Source: Haemaphysalis longicornis (Eukaryota > Arthropoda > Arachnida > Ixodida > Ixodidae). From it: a stretch of 64,000 nucleotides of DNA. The stretch lies in the NCBI GenBank assembly GCA_013339765.2, contig CM023448.1, forward strand, positions 189,888,909 through 189,952,908, given 5' to 3'. The notes below the pieces were generated by a model. That model made no database searches and was not told where the DNA came from. It saw only the letters and a list, made by a program, of their open reading frames with translations. The position numbers were made by a program, and so were the translations under genes. Position 1 is the stretch's first letter; each line of letters opens with the position of its first letter. Below are positions 47,011-57,111 of this stretch, one piece after another.

Positions 47011-50000
47011 GGTCATTCATTCCACGCCAAACGTCCCATAGAGTTTGCTCGACCATATACGATTACGCCACAAAAATTCATGGTTGATCACTTCCTCACA
47101 CTATTAATTTTCCTACCCGATTTGTGGCGGGAAAAAAATTTTCTGTCTTTTACAGCCATTTGAAAACCGCGGCATTGAAGAAAACCTACGTTGCGAAAAA
47201 AATTGCCAAAAATGAAATCATATACGGAGCGCAGTGAAATAATTCCAGGCCATAGAAAAAGAAGTTCGCTTCCTTGCTAGAATGTATTTACAGTTTCTAG
47301 TGCGTTTCAAAATGGGCTTTGCGGGGAAGCAATGTGGCGTTTCTGAGCAAATTTTACGCATTTTTTACAGCTATTTAAATTTTTGTAGAGACAATGCAGC
47401 TGCATACTTTGTTTATATTGTTGACGATAAGTGCGGAAGAAAAATATGGGAGCCGGGAAGCGGGTAGTTTCAGCGCGATAAAGACGTAAACTTTGCAAAA
47501 TTTGCGAAATTGTCCATGTTCAGACGTTCATAGCGCTGTGTGAAGGTTCATGTAAAAATACAGACTTAGGCTCATTTGAAAGGGTCTACAAAGGGTATTT
47601 ATTTCAGGAAGTTTAATCGGAGTACTTTTTGTTTTAAGTGAGAAAATAATTTTTATATTGAGCACTCACCACGGCCCCAGACGGCGGGCCGTAAGTCCGT
47701 TTCACTGCAACGACGCTTTCTGCGTGGCAGCCGAGAGGTGGGGCGTCAGGGTAGGTCCGCCGCGTTCTGAGTTTTCACGCGGCAAGCTGCTATAAAGGAG
47801 GGCAGCTGGCTGGTACAGTATTTTGGAAGGGCGTCATCGGCAGATGATTAGTTGTTGGTGCCCTTAAATGAACTCCGCAACTCTGTGTTCATTGAAGTCA
47901 TACAGATGTAACAGAAGATCGGCTGCTGGTCCGGTCTTGATGCATTTAAGAGTTTGTACTTTTCATCGTGGTCGCCGGCGTGGGTTCTTTCCCCACTTGG
48001 AAAGTGTCAGTGGCGGAGTAAGACATAAGCCCAGCATTGACAGTTGTTAGCGGTTATGGTACCAAGTGGTGAAAGGTGCGCGAACCTTGCAAAGATATTG
48101 TCATGTCAAACATTCTTGAGGGTTTTTTTCCTCAACCATTGCTTCTGGCACCCAGGACAGGGATACCTCTAGTGTTGTTTTCCACCCATGCAAAAAACTG
48201 ATAGGGGTGCAATTATTTGTGCCTGGTAAGGTCTCTGAACACTGGCCCCTGGCTGCCAGCGGCTTAACGGTGCCGCCAACCCCGTCGAAAGCGCTCTTTT
48301 CATGAGACGTTGCAAAAAAGTTCCACTCAGGCAATAAATTGAGTCATTTTCATCGCAGCACAAAGCACAAATTAGGCAATTTTTCTTGTTCTTGTACTGT
48401 GATGATGCCCCATCGGAATAAATGTGAATTTTTCGAACAGCAAAGAATTCTTGCTTTACTGAAGTTTTAATGCCTTACCTTGAAATGTAGCCACAGCCGC
48501 TGTCGTGTGGTCAAGTAAGTCCTAAATGACGGCAAGCGATTTTGCACAGTGGTCCCGAGATTACTGAACGATGGTATGCCATCAATGGGTGTATCGTGGC
48601 TTGCGTATATACCCAGTAGTACGATTGTGGAGCGTCTTGCTGGAGGAAGCTATAATTATCTGCGAGGTCTAAAACAGCAATCTTCCCCTCATTTTTCGTC
48701 TGGCTCTATCTCTCGCAGGGACTTCGCCTGCTGTTTGACTATTAAATGGTGCAACTTCAGATCTTTTACAGTGCCTAAAAACTGTTCCGAAAGTAGAAGA
48801 ACTTAAAGCTATTTTCTCGAGTTTGCCGCGAACTCCTGCGATCCAGTTTTCAACATGGAAATCCTCAACTTTGTCCATATCTAGAGCGCTCTCCAAAATG
48901 GTCATCAGGGCTTCTTTTCCAGGGACACGCCGGATAGAGGCTGCGCAGGCAGTCTTCATCGACGATGTTGCATACAATTGCTGGCAACAGTTCTTCTATA
49001 GTTTGCCTGAAGCCTGCGGCATGAAGCACAGGCTTGAAGTTTTGGTGCAGTATGGACATGCAAACTGTGTGTGTGCCACTTCGGCAGCACAACGCTTTGC
49101 GGCGGGCGCGGAACTGGGAACGAAAAGAGCCCGCACTTTAGAAAGCAAGTTTTTTTCCACTTCTCGTACAGTTTTCTCATATTAAGCAAGAGCAATGGCT
49201 TTTGGTGACCTCGTATTAAAATATTTTCTCTCGGGCACACAGCACGAAATGTGATCGCCCTCATGAAATCTTCTTACTGAAAATTTTGCTTCTTCCCTGA
49301 TGGGGTGTCTTACTTTTATGTTAGGTGCGCCAAGTACCCCGTCCTTGCTTCTAATCCGCATAGCTTCGCCCGCCTGTTGTTCTGAAGCGTGCAGCAAAGT
49401 CGTAGATTGTTTCCAAAAAAGTATTCGCCAAGCAAGTTATCCTTGCGCTCGCAATTCAAAGAACTATGTGAAAGAACTACAAAAGATCAACAACACTATT
49501 CGTTTCCGGCACCGCGGAAGGCATGAGAATGCATGTGGAGTCACATTTACCACCGGCAGCACCTCACGCCCCACCTCTCGGCTGCCACGCAGGAAGCGTC
49601 GTTGCAGTGAAGCGGACTTACGGCCCGCCGCCTGGGGCCGTGGTGGGTGCTCAATATAAAAATTATTTTCTCGCTTAAAACAAAAGAGTACTCCAATTAA
49701 ACTTTCTGAAATAAATACCCCTTGTACACCCTTTCAAATGAGCCTAAGTCTGTATTTTTACATGGACCGTCACACAGCGCCATGAACGTCTGAACATGAC
49801 AATTTCGCAAATTTTTCAAAGTTTACGTCTTTATCGCGCTGAAACTACCCGCTTCCCGGCTCCCATATTTTTCTTCCGCACTTATCGTCAACAATATAAA
49901 CAAAGTATGCAGCTGCATTGTCTCTACAAAAATTTCAATAGCTGTAAAAAATGTGTAAAATTTGCTCAAAAACGTCACTTTGCTTCCCCGCAAAGCCCAT

Positions 50001-50193
50001 TTTGAAACGCACTAGAAACTGCAAATACATTGTGGCAAGGAAGCGAACTTCTTTTTGTATCGTCTGGAATTATTTCACTGCGCTCCGTATATGATTTTAT
50101 TTTTGGCAATTTTTTTTCGTAACGTAGGTTTTCGTCACCGCCGCGGTTTTGTTCCAGCGGTTTTGTTCTGGGACGTTTGGCGTGGAATGACCC
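47011..50193 (-). mobile_element. 3.2 kb DNA transposon with long TIRs and a decayed transposase
   Basis: Ends read GGTCATTC-ATTCCACGCCAAA on the left (a 4-bp duplication within it) and GGGTCATTCCACGCCAAACG inverted on the right, the same ends as the fold-back element at 13800-15300. The left TIR runs 47011-47746 and the right about 49566-50193. The right arm lacks about 105 bp present in the left (roughly 47045-47160). The interior codes on minus for a broken transposase (listed separately). The superfamily name is uncertain. No target duplication is evident at the junctions with the enclosing element. Confidence 0.88.
48101..49397 (-). pseudogene. Decayed transposase of the long-TIR element
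   Basis: Read from 49397 downward with several frameshifts, the segments are: FSVRRFHEGDHISCCVPERK (family pattern F-Y-x-x-D-x-x-S-x-x-x-P-x-x-K); PLLLLNMRKLYEKW then KKTCFLKCGLFSF; SGTHTVCMSILHQNFKPVLH (49090-49030); RKIHIYSDGASSQYKNKKN near 48380-48440; and EWNFFATSHEKSAFDGVGGT then VKPLAAR from 48334. The last two are the strongest: a D-G-A-x-S-Q-x-K-N box and an F-F-A-T-S-H-x-K-x-x-x-D-G-V-G-G box, seen in a widespread family of uncharacterised animal proteins that I take to be DDE-type transposases. Here the second box has SHEKS in place of SHGKG. Overlapping plus-strand frames are shadows. Confidence 0.8.
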
Positions 50194-50246
50194 TCGAACG
50201 AAAGACCTTCGATGGAAAGACATTAAATTTGCCGTGTGGTTGGGTA

Positions 50247-51379
50247 TAACTTCAAACCGAGTACCGTCACTGCGGGCATGCTGGCAGCCAGTGTGAAGAA
50301 CCACTTACCTATATGGTGTTCCTTCCGAAAATTGATGAAAAACCGTTTCGTGGGCCATACCCAGCTTTCTCGCTCAAAATTACAACCTATCGGGAACCTA
50401 GAAAAACCACTTTAGGAAAGTTACATTTGGCATAAAGCTAGAAGTCAACGTGAAGATTAAAACGCTAAAAGAATATTTCAGGTTTGTGAATATTTATTTG
50501 TGTAATTCGCTGTCAAATCTAACTCCCCATGCATTTCTATGGCATAGTTCCCATGGCTCAGGAACCCAGTCGCGCAACGTGCGCGACTTGAAACTGTGCA
50601 CAAAGCAAGTATTCCCCCCAAATATTAGTTGTGCACAAGAACTTTTTTATTTCGCTAAAAAATTGCAGAGTAATCACTGTTGAAAGGACTGCCATGAGCG
50701 GGAAAGCTGTACATGTATGCCGTAACTTCAATTTGCCAGCCCTAGGGGCTCTTCAGGCTATGCTTGAAGGCATAAAATGGAATGAGGAGTAGAATCCCGA
50801 AAACCCGAATGAATAATCCGACATTTCTTTTCTGAAAGTTAAGGACCGCTACAATAATGCGTACCCTTTAAAGGCGGTTCAGAGTAAAGACGTGAGTTAA
50901 AGTGTCGATGAGAGCTGTAATCGTTTTCACACGTGGTGCAAATAGTATTACATGGTGTTTTTTCGTGCCTTTATCATCGCTTTCGGAGCGAATAAAGCTC
51001 AGTTGTTAATGCGCCCCTTTCCTGTCTGTTTTCCTTCCTCCAATCGTGCCTGGCGCTTAACCTGTTCCCATGAGTAAAGACATATGGACCATCGCTAAAG
51101 CTGTGCGTAATTCGGGAACTGTGTAATAAAACTAGAGCAAGAGATAAACTTTTCGATAAGTATATTCACGGAAAGGACCTTGAAATGTTTTCTGACTGTC
51201 CGTAAAAAATAGGCTGAATTGATACCGACGCAACGCAAACATAGTTCACTGTTTTTGCCTGCAAAGCTAACACTGGCGCAGCCAGATGTTATACGCCGCC
51301 GGTTAAAATATAAAAAGGAGGAGAGCCTGCGGCCTTACAATCTCTCAGTGATTCTCCGACTTTAATATAGCCAGAGGGT
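50247..51379. other. Unrecognised AT-rich sequence
   Basis: No supported feature. Frames are under 80 codons. Confidence 0.35.
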
Positions 51380-51790
51380 TATGTCCATGGCGCCGATTGC
51401 GCAAAAACAAACAAGGACAAAGAAGACAACGACGAGGACGAGCGCACTCTAACAATTGAAAATTTTATTGATTGAAACGAAAGACCTATATACCTACAAA
51501 ACTGCGCATCGTCATCGCAAAAAAAGTTTTTACAGCGCACAAAGCACACACAGCAAACACGCGTGTCGGCTTGGGACATTACAAACAAGATAGCAGCGAT
51601 ATTTCATTGTCCAACAAGGACACAGAGGGGTGACTTATACACTTGTTTTTGTACTTTGAAATATAAAACGCCTCCACAATCTCTCTGGAAGTTTGATTGT
51701 GATGTGTAAACAAAAAACTGTGCTTTCAAACAGTGGTGTGCAGCCACAGTCTTTACAATGCGTGGCTCACTGCGTGAAAGGGCTTCCTTT
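51380..51790 (-). mobile_element. Penelope-like element 3' end (GIY-YIG endonuclease C-terminus)
   Basis: On minus, near 51760-51700, one frame reads KDCGCTPLFESTVF, the cysteine-rich segment of Penelope-type GIY-YIG endonucleases. After a frameshift the strand gives HNQTSREIVEAFYISKYKNK then CISHPSVSLLDNEISLLSCL and a stop. That is the usual E-x-x-x-I-x-x-x-x-x-x-C-I-S-x-P-S-V-x-L ending. The 3' UTR follows with AATAAAATTTTC near 51460 and a GGACAAAGAAGACAACGACG-type stretch (51407-51440, plus) similar to the arms of the palindromic insertion at 57958. The RT part is absent. Confidence 0.75.
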
Positions 51791-51974
51791 CAAACTCGAC
51801 GCATATTCCATTAATATTATATTAAGGCCCCTTCTATTTGCCCTATATACACGTGCTCACATCTCACTGGTCGTTATGTTCAATGGGTTATGTCGTTCAC
51901 TGTATTTAAGATACAAGGAGTATATGGCCTTAATTCGTACAGAAAATTTATTTTCTCTCTTTCTAACCCCCCCC
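51791..51974. other. Unrecognised sequence, probably more of the Penelope-like element
   Basis: No motif is readable, but it continues the minus-strand element without a visible break up to the CA microsatellite. Confidence 0.3.
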
Positions 51975-52018
51975 CACACACACATACATACAAACACACA
52001 CACGCACGCACACACACC
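51975..52018. repeat. (CA)n microsatellite
   Basis: Short CA array with CATA and CGCA variants, after a C9 run. Confidence 0.95.
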
Positions 52019-52054
52019 AGCCAAACCGGCCGATAGCTGTGGCGCTGGAGCGCA

Positions 52055-52059
52055 GGTGT

Positions 52060-52137
<78 letters not shown>

Positions 52138-52363
52138 CATGTGCATGTGCATGTGCATGTGCATGTGCATGTGCGTGTGCGTGCGTGCGTGTGCGTGCGC
52201 GTGCGCGTGTGCCTGCGGGCGTGCGGGCGTGTGCGCGTGCGCGTGCGTGCGCGCGTGTGCGTGCGTGCGTGTGTGTGTGTGTGTGTGTGCGTGTGTGTGT
52301 GTCTGTGCGCGCGTGTGCGCGTGCGCGTGTGCGTGCGTGCGTGCGTTCATTCGTTCGTTCGTT
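52055..52363. repeat. (TG)n / (TGCATG)n / (GTGC)n compound microsatellite
   Basis: About 38 pure TG units, then a CATGTG hexamer block (52137-52172), then irregular GTGC, then four GTTC/ATTC units. It is inverted relative to the CA array 40 bases upstream. Long Cys-Val or His-Thr frames here are artefacts. Confidence 0.96.
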
Positions 52364-52439
52364 CAATCAGCGTCGAAGCAAGACCAGTCGTTCCAAAGCG
52401 TCTGCAGTCGAGCGCACGTGTAAGAAACGGGAGACGCCA

Positions 52440-52669
52440 GCCAGAACTGATCGGTGTTCTCGCGTGCCGCAGCGCACGTGGGCTAACTATGCTTGTTCTG
52501 TTTCCCACTCTCCCTAATGACGGCGGGATTTAAAAGCAAACGCGAGCTCCGCCGCTGGGTTCTTTTTCTCTCTTCTGTCGGCAGTGAGCCGCAATAAACG
52601 TGGTGTCTTCGTCGTCCGGCGTCGACTTTCTGCATCGGCCTGGAACTCAGCTCGGCCAAAAACGTAACA
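52440..52669 (+). mobile_element. Probable LTR 3' part of a retrotransposon
   Basis: TTTAAAAG at 52529 (TATA-like) and AATAAA at 52593-52598 lie 64 bases apart, then the sequence ends AACGTAACA at 52669, immediately before a tRNA-primer site. This order (promoter, polyadenylation signal, CA end, primer site) is that of an LTR. The LTR 5' end is lost in or before the TG array, and no internal coding region follows because a CA array starts at 52714. Confidence 0.55.
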
Positions 52670-52672
52670 GCT

Positions 52673-52711
52673 TGGTAGCAGCGGTGGGATTCGAACCAAC
52701 GCCCCTGAAGA
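52673..52711 (+). promoter_or_regulatory. Primer-binding site complementary to tRNA-Leu 3' end
   Basis: TGGTAGCAGCGGTGGGATTC then GAACC is the complement of a tRNA-Leu(AAG)-type 3' end including the untemplated CCA, with one mismatch in the acceptor stem. Complementarity continues through the T arm into the variable arm (to CCCCTGAAGAGA), about 39 nt in all. Because the CCA is present, this is a primer site and not a tRNA gene. It lies three bases after the presumed LTR end. Confidence 0.65.
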
Positions 52712-52712
52712 G

Positions 52713-52791
<79 letters not shown>

Positions 52792-52862
52792 ACGCACGTA
52801 CACACACACGCACGCACGCACGCCCGCACGCACGCAAGCACGCACGCACGCACGCCCGCACG
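52712..52862. repeat. (CA)n / (CGCA)n microsatellite
   Basis: About 37 pure CA units, then GCAC/GCCC-type tetranucleotides. Confidence 0.97.
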
Positions 52863-53533
52863 CGAAAAATAACGCAAATGTACCTGAAAATTCCTTAATA
52901 ATTACTGAAACCAAAATAAGGTCCACTGAAATTCAATGCGGAGCTCTCAAGCGAGGAAAAAGAGCGCCATTAAAATATAGTCGCAGAAATACATGAAACT
53001 TCTGTTAGTTCCTAATTTACCGAGGGCGTTCTAGCACCAAAGCATTTCCGCTGGCTACGCCAATGAAAACTAATGTTCCTCAGAAAATTTGGAACTTTTC
53101 AAACAACATTATGGGTCTCCCTAACAACTGTCTTCCATGTACACTCACGACTGGTGGTATGATATACAGTGGTCAATCTTTAGCGGGAAACTTCAACGCA
53201 CATTTTTTTTTACTTCTTGTGCATAATCACAGACGCATTCCTCGCATTCGGGAACAGATGAGTGAACTTTTCCTCTTATTGCAAACACTGTGTTTCTCAC
53301 ATAAAGTGCAGAGGTCGGAATAACGTCCTTTCGCAAACCTTTAGCTAAGTGTACAGGCGGCCAAAAAAAAAACAAAAACGGACCAACAAGCCAGCGACGC
53401 GCGAAAACTATCGGCGCGACACCTTCCACGTCAGCGCCTGCTGTCGAGATAGCTGATTATGCATGCGGGTCGTTTTATTCCGTCACTGCATGTAAATTTT
53501 TCTGATTTCGGTGGCAGCGCCTCGTTTATGAGG

Positions 53534-53537
<4 letters not shown>
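52863..53537. other. Unrecognised sequence
   Basis: A 78-codon minus frame at 53193-53429 (PPVHLAKGLRKDVIPTSALY and on) looks protein-like but I cannot assign it. It could be a piece of a retroelement. Confidence 0.35.

Positions 53538-53622
<85 letters not shown>
53538..53622. repeat. (GA)n microsatellite
   Basis: About 42 uninterrupted GA units directly abutting AGATTTATTTT, the inverted polyadenylation-type tail of a minus-strand LINE. Confidence 0.97.
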
Positions 53623-53627
<5 letters not shown>

Positions 53628-53935
53628 TATTTTAAAACATGTGTCCAAAGAACTGCTCGGCTTCTTGGTTGGGTTAGAGGGACTCGTCTATAGTCCTCGC
53701 GTGTTTTTAATGCGGTTCACAAGAGTTGTCCAATAGAGGTTTTCAAGCTACTTAGGGGGTGTTACCCACGCCTCCCAGCAAGTAGGGCGCTTTGTGGGAG
53801 GAATTGATTGCAGGAATGATCTCAGGGTGGTTTGTACGTTTGGGCATGTCCAGAGGGTGTGTTCATTGTTGGGGTGTGGGGCCGCATTGTGAGCATTTTG
53901 GTGTCCCTGGAAGGCCGTTTGGTGTCCCTGGAAGG
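53623..53935 (-). mobile_element. LINE 3' end (minus strand) with AATAAATCT tail
   Basis: On minus one frame gives HTLWTCPNVQTTLRSFLQSI then PPTKRPTCWEAWVTPP and L-E-N-L-Y-W-T-T-L-V, the zinc-knuckle-like tail (H-x-L-W-x-C-P) that closes RNase H-bearing LINE ORF2. It ends AAAATAAATCT at 53623, from which the GA/TC microsatellite extends. Confidence 0.7.
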
Positions 53936-54279
53936 GAAGGAATTAAGCGAGTTGGAAGAAAGGAGGATATGCATGAATGTCATGAAGGGGAAAAGCAAGA
54001 CGTGGGGCGGAAATGCAAGAAAGGAATTGTGGTGAGCTGATACGGGTGCCCACTGTTATGTCCGGCCTTGAGAGGCACCGCGACCAAATTGCCTGGAAAG
54101 TTCTCGAGGCGCCATGGGTGAGCCGGGCAGGGGATGTCGCAGAGTGTGATGAGCACCAGGAAGGAAACAGGCGCAGAAAATAAAACAGCGGAAGGAGACG
54201 AGGCCAATCACTCTCAAATGGGTATGCGCCTCCAAAGAAGAGTAAGAGGAGCAGGAACGCGACCAGGCTCTTGGGCGGA
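53936..54279. other. Unrecognised sequence between two LINE fragments
   Basis: GTGTCCCTGGAAGG is duplicated in tandem near 53901-53935. Minus and plus frames overlap and neither carries a recognised motif. Confidence 0.35.
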
Positions 54280-55711
54280 CGACCTGTTGGAGAGGCGCAT
54301 TCTTCTATTTTGTCTTGGCCTTCCCCGGTTCGTCTCGAACCGAGTTCTGTACTTAGAGGCACGCGTTCCTGAACTTAGGGTCCGTTTTCTCTTGCTCACG
54401 GTGCAAACTTACCTCCGCATGTACGAAGCCCCCTCTGGGGCTGCCAAGCTTATATTTATTTGTGCTCCGAGTATATTTTTTTACATCTCCGTGGCCTAAA
54501 CGTATCTCCCCCCAAGTGCTATTCGTTCAATCATGCCTGGATTGTATTTCTGTTAAGTTATATGAGGTTATTCCGGTATCCACAATCGATCGAGAAACTG
54601 AGTTTTACTTTCAAAACCCCTTCCCTTCCGCTGCAAAACTTCTACCACGCTCGCTATTAGCCGCTATTTTAAAGGAATATTTATCCAAGTATCCTGCTTC
54701 TTCTGTGATTTATTCTGATGCATCTCAAAATGGTGAGAAAGCGGGAATTGGTATTTTTTCACAATCTTTAGATTGGAGTTATTCGCTGCGAATCCCGGAT
54801 TGCACACCCATTTTTATGGCCGAATTTTTAGCAATAGCTCTTGCCCTATGCAAAGTACCGCAGCATATATCAAAAATCATCATATTACCTGATTCGATGG
54901 CAGTTATATCGGCATTAACTTCCTCTTCGGACTCTCCATTGTACCGCACACTATTATTTTTTGTTCCCAGGCACGTGAAGGAGGTACGCTTGTCTTGGGT
55001 ACCTGGCCATAGGGACATCAGGGGCAATGAGCAAGCGGACCATTTAGCTAATGTCGCTGCCACAGCTCCCATTCAATTCGGAATTCCTAATCTGGCTCTA
55101 TTTGCATTTGCGAGATTAAGACGATATTGGCATTTAGACGCCACCAGTTCCGATTCACTTTTAATCATTTGAAGAGTTCCAGCATCTAAAGTTCGGGTGG
55201 AATGTTCATTTTTGTGGCTCTCGGCAATGCGAGGTGACCTTCACCGAGCTGCGCTGCAGGGTTCCAAGGCTTAATTTCTATCTGTTCAGATCAGAACTTT
55301 CACCTACAGAACTATGTGTGCGGTTCCAGGCCCCCGAAACAATCGAACATTTTTTTCTCGACTGTCGCCGTTTCTCAACAGCTCGACAACTGTTTTTGAA
55401 GGACCCAATGGAGCGGATGGGGTTGACCTTATCGATAACACTTATATTATCTATTGGCGCATCAAAGCTGGGGTTTGCAAAAAGGGATATATATAATTGC
55501 ATTCAAAATTTTCTTTCTGCCTCAGGTCGTTTGAATTGCTAAAGGGTGCTGATTAATGGGTAATTCGGATTTCATTCACAACTAAGTTTCCTTTTACAGC
55601 CTCTTCCCGGAAATAAGTATTTTGAAGTCCCCACGTATTTAACCGGTTTGGCCCTGGCCAATCCCCCCTTGTGGGTACGTGCCAAAATATTTGAGGACAT
55701 CATCATCATCA
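54280..55711 (+). mobile_element. 5'-truncated LINE with well preserved RNase H and (ATC)n tail
   Basis: The plus strand starts in the linker after RT (SNRVLYLEARVPELRVRFLL then LTVQTYLRMYEAP). It shifts frame near 54470 and then runs open for 236 codons. RNase H is nearly complete: IYSDASQNGEKAGIGIF with catalytic D, PIFMAEFLAIALAL with E, IIILPDSMAVISAL (T-D-S changed to P-D-S) and LSWVPGHRDIRGNEQADHLA with the final D. A one-base shift near 55168 leads to FEEFQHLKFGWNVHF, then ELCVRFQAPETIEHFFLDCR and a stop at 55542. The 3' UTR ends in a short ATC repeat (about 55698-55711). Confidence 0.92.
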
Positions 55712-56500
55712 ACGTTCGGGGTGCGCCTGCATACAGCTGCGAATACACCCATCGACGGCACCCGTGCGGCCGCACCGGGACATCGCCAGGTACCTCCCGG
55801 TCACCAGCCGGATCCGCTACTGCACCGGGCAACAGCGCCGGGATCCCTCCCTCTCCTGCCGTTCTTGCTGCGCCTGGCAGCTTCGCCTTCCGTTCCGGTC
55901 AGCGTGGAGCCATCGAGCCACTCGCGACCGAGTCACAACGGACTGCATAAGTGAGACTGTTGTGTTTTTATTCACGCTTGTGCTACGTCTGACGAATCGC
56001 CACGAAACTGCGACAGGGAAGGACTTATTCACGCTTTCCTCTCCCTTTGTGTTTCATTCTTTTATTTCTCAATTTTGTTTTTCCATCTCGTTCTGCATAT
56101 CCTCGTGTTCCCACTCTGTGCAATATACTGCATCTACGCTTCGCCTTCGTGTTGTGGCCTCTGTCGTCATTGACCCCGTGTGCACGTCTCGTGGTTCCCA
56201 CCACCGAACCCTGAGATCATCACACAGAGACTTTAAGGGGCCAGAAGTCCCTGACAGATGCATAAGTCAAGGGCTCGCGGTGCTGCACAGTCCTGCCATG
56301 AGGTGGGTTGGCTTGCCCAGACCTCTTGTTGACGCGTACTGAGGTAGGCAGACAGGTATCACGAAGGAAGCCGTTGGAAAGTTTACCCACCGTACATGAC
56401 ACTGAATGTACATCACCGTTCTTCTAGAGGCTACCACCCAAGTGTTATTAGGCATGCCGGGTTTGGCATGCCCGACTCTTTACAGGCACGAGCACTGATA
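55712..56500. other. Unrecognised sequence, GC-rich at its start
   Basis: Frames of 71-192 codons at 55648-56342 overlap in all frames and lack recognisable motifs. GGCATGCC-G-GGTTTGGCATGCC near 56454-56472 is a small repeated motif. Confidence 0.35.
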
Positions 56501-56524
56501 GTACGGTTAATACGGCGCAGTTCG

Positions 56525-57111
56525 TTAATGGTGTGAAGTTGACAGGGGAGTAGTAGAACAGTATTCTACTACCGCTATTCCGCACTCCTTTGTGATCCGG
56601 AAGATGAAGTAAGCTGTTAACCGAATCTTTGCGACAACGCCAGCGATATTATCTGAAAGGTCGAGGTTATGCGACAGCTTGACGCCCGAGATGGCACCGT
56701 GTTCCTTAACAGCCAACAGGAAATCGCTGACTTTACAAACGGGAACTGTGTGGGACTTGGCTGAGGAAAAGCTGGTAGTAGTGCATTTTAGGGTTTTAGT
56801 GCAAGGCGACTTGCCAGGGCCCAGCACTCTTTGCGTATACATCGTTGACATACGCTTGGTAGTAACCGCTGTCGGATGGTGGTAAATGATCGGTCATGAC
56901 CGGTCATGACCGGTTGACTGGTAACTGGCCGGTAACTGACCGTTCATGACCGGATGGTGGTAACTGCCCAGTCATGACCGGTCCAGGGAAGTCATGACTG
57001 TCGTCTGCACATTAGACGAGTACGCCCCGATTGATCCGTATCATGTCACAGGTTTAGGTTAGGAAGTATAATGGTGGGCCGAGAACTGAGCCTTGTGGGA
57101 CTTCGGATATG
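56525..57111 (-). mobile_element. LINE RT fragment, part 2 (minus strand)
   Basis: From 57105 downward on minus the RT motif SEVPQGSVLGPPLYF is followed near 57000 by CADD, the catalytic box. After a palindromic minisatellite come CTTTSFSSAKSHTVPVCKVS and GVKLSHNLDLSDNIAGVVAK, the thumb region. Part 1 of the same LINE is at 59000-59275, on the other side of the TTAA element. Confidence 0.85.
56889..57001. repeat. Palindromic minisatellite (TCATGACCGG)n
   Basis: The decamer TCATGACCGG recurs, partly in tandem. ACCGGTCATGACCGGT (56899-56914) is a perfect palindrome. The array lies inside the LINE RT just after the catalytic box and replaces normal coding sequence. Confidence 0.85.

Larger units (their letters stand above)
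46338..50246. mobile_element. TA-flanked DNA element with CCACACGGCAAATTTAATG ends, host of a nested transposon
   Basis: The left end reads TA-CCCCCGCCACACGGCAAA then TTTAATGTC (46338 onward). The right end, inverted, reads TA-CCCAACCACACGGCAAA then TTTAATGTC (ending 50246). The homology continues about 55 bp inward (CCATCGAA-GTC and TTCGA). A TA on each side fits a TA target duplication. The left arm is 670 bp and the right remainder about 50 bp, because a second transposon (47011-50193) sits near the right end. The element's own coding capacity is not seen. Confidence 0.8.

Noticed and set aside
52673..52711. tRNA-Leu gene fragment
   Set aside because: The complement of the untemplated CCA is present and only the 3' part matches, so a primer-binding site fits better than a tRNA gene.
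51857..52927. Open frames up to 274 codons across the TG and CA arrays
   Set aside because: Same artefact of simple repeats; flanking codons belong to mobile-element or unassigned sequence.
55648..56342. GC-rich overlapping frames suggesting an exon
   Set aside because: Open in several frames at once, proline/arginine-rich, as expected from base composition alone.
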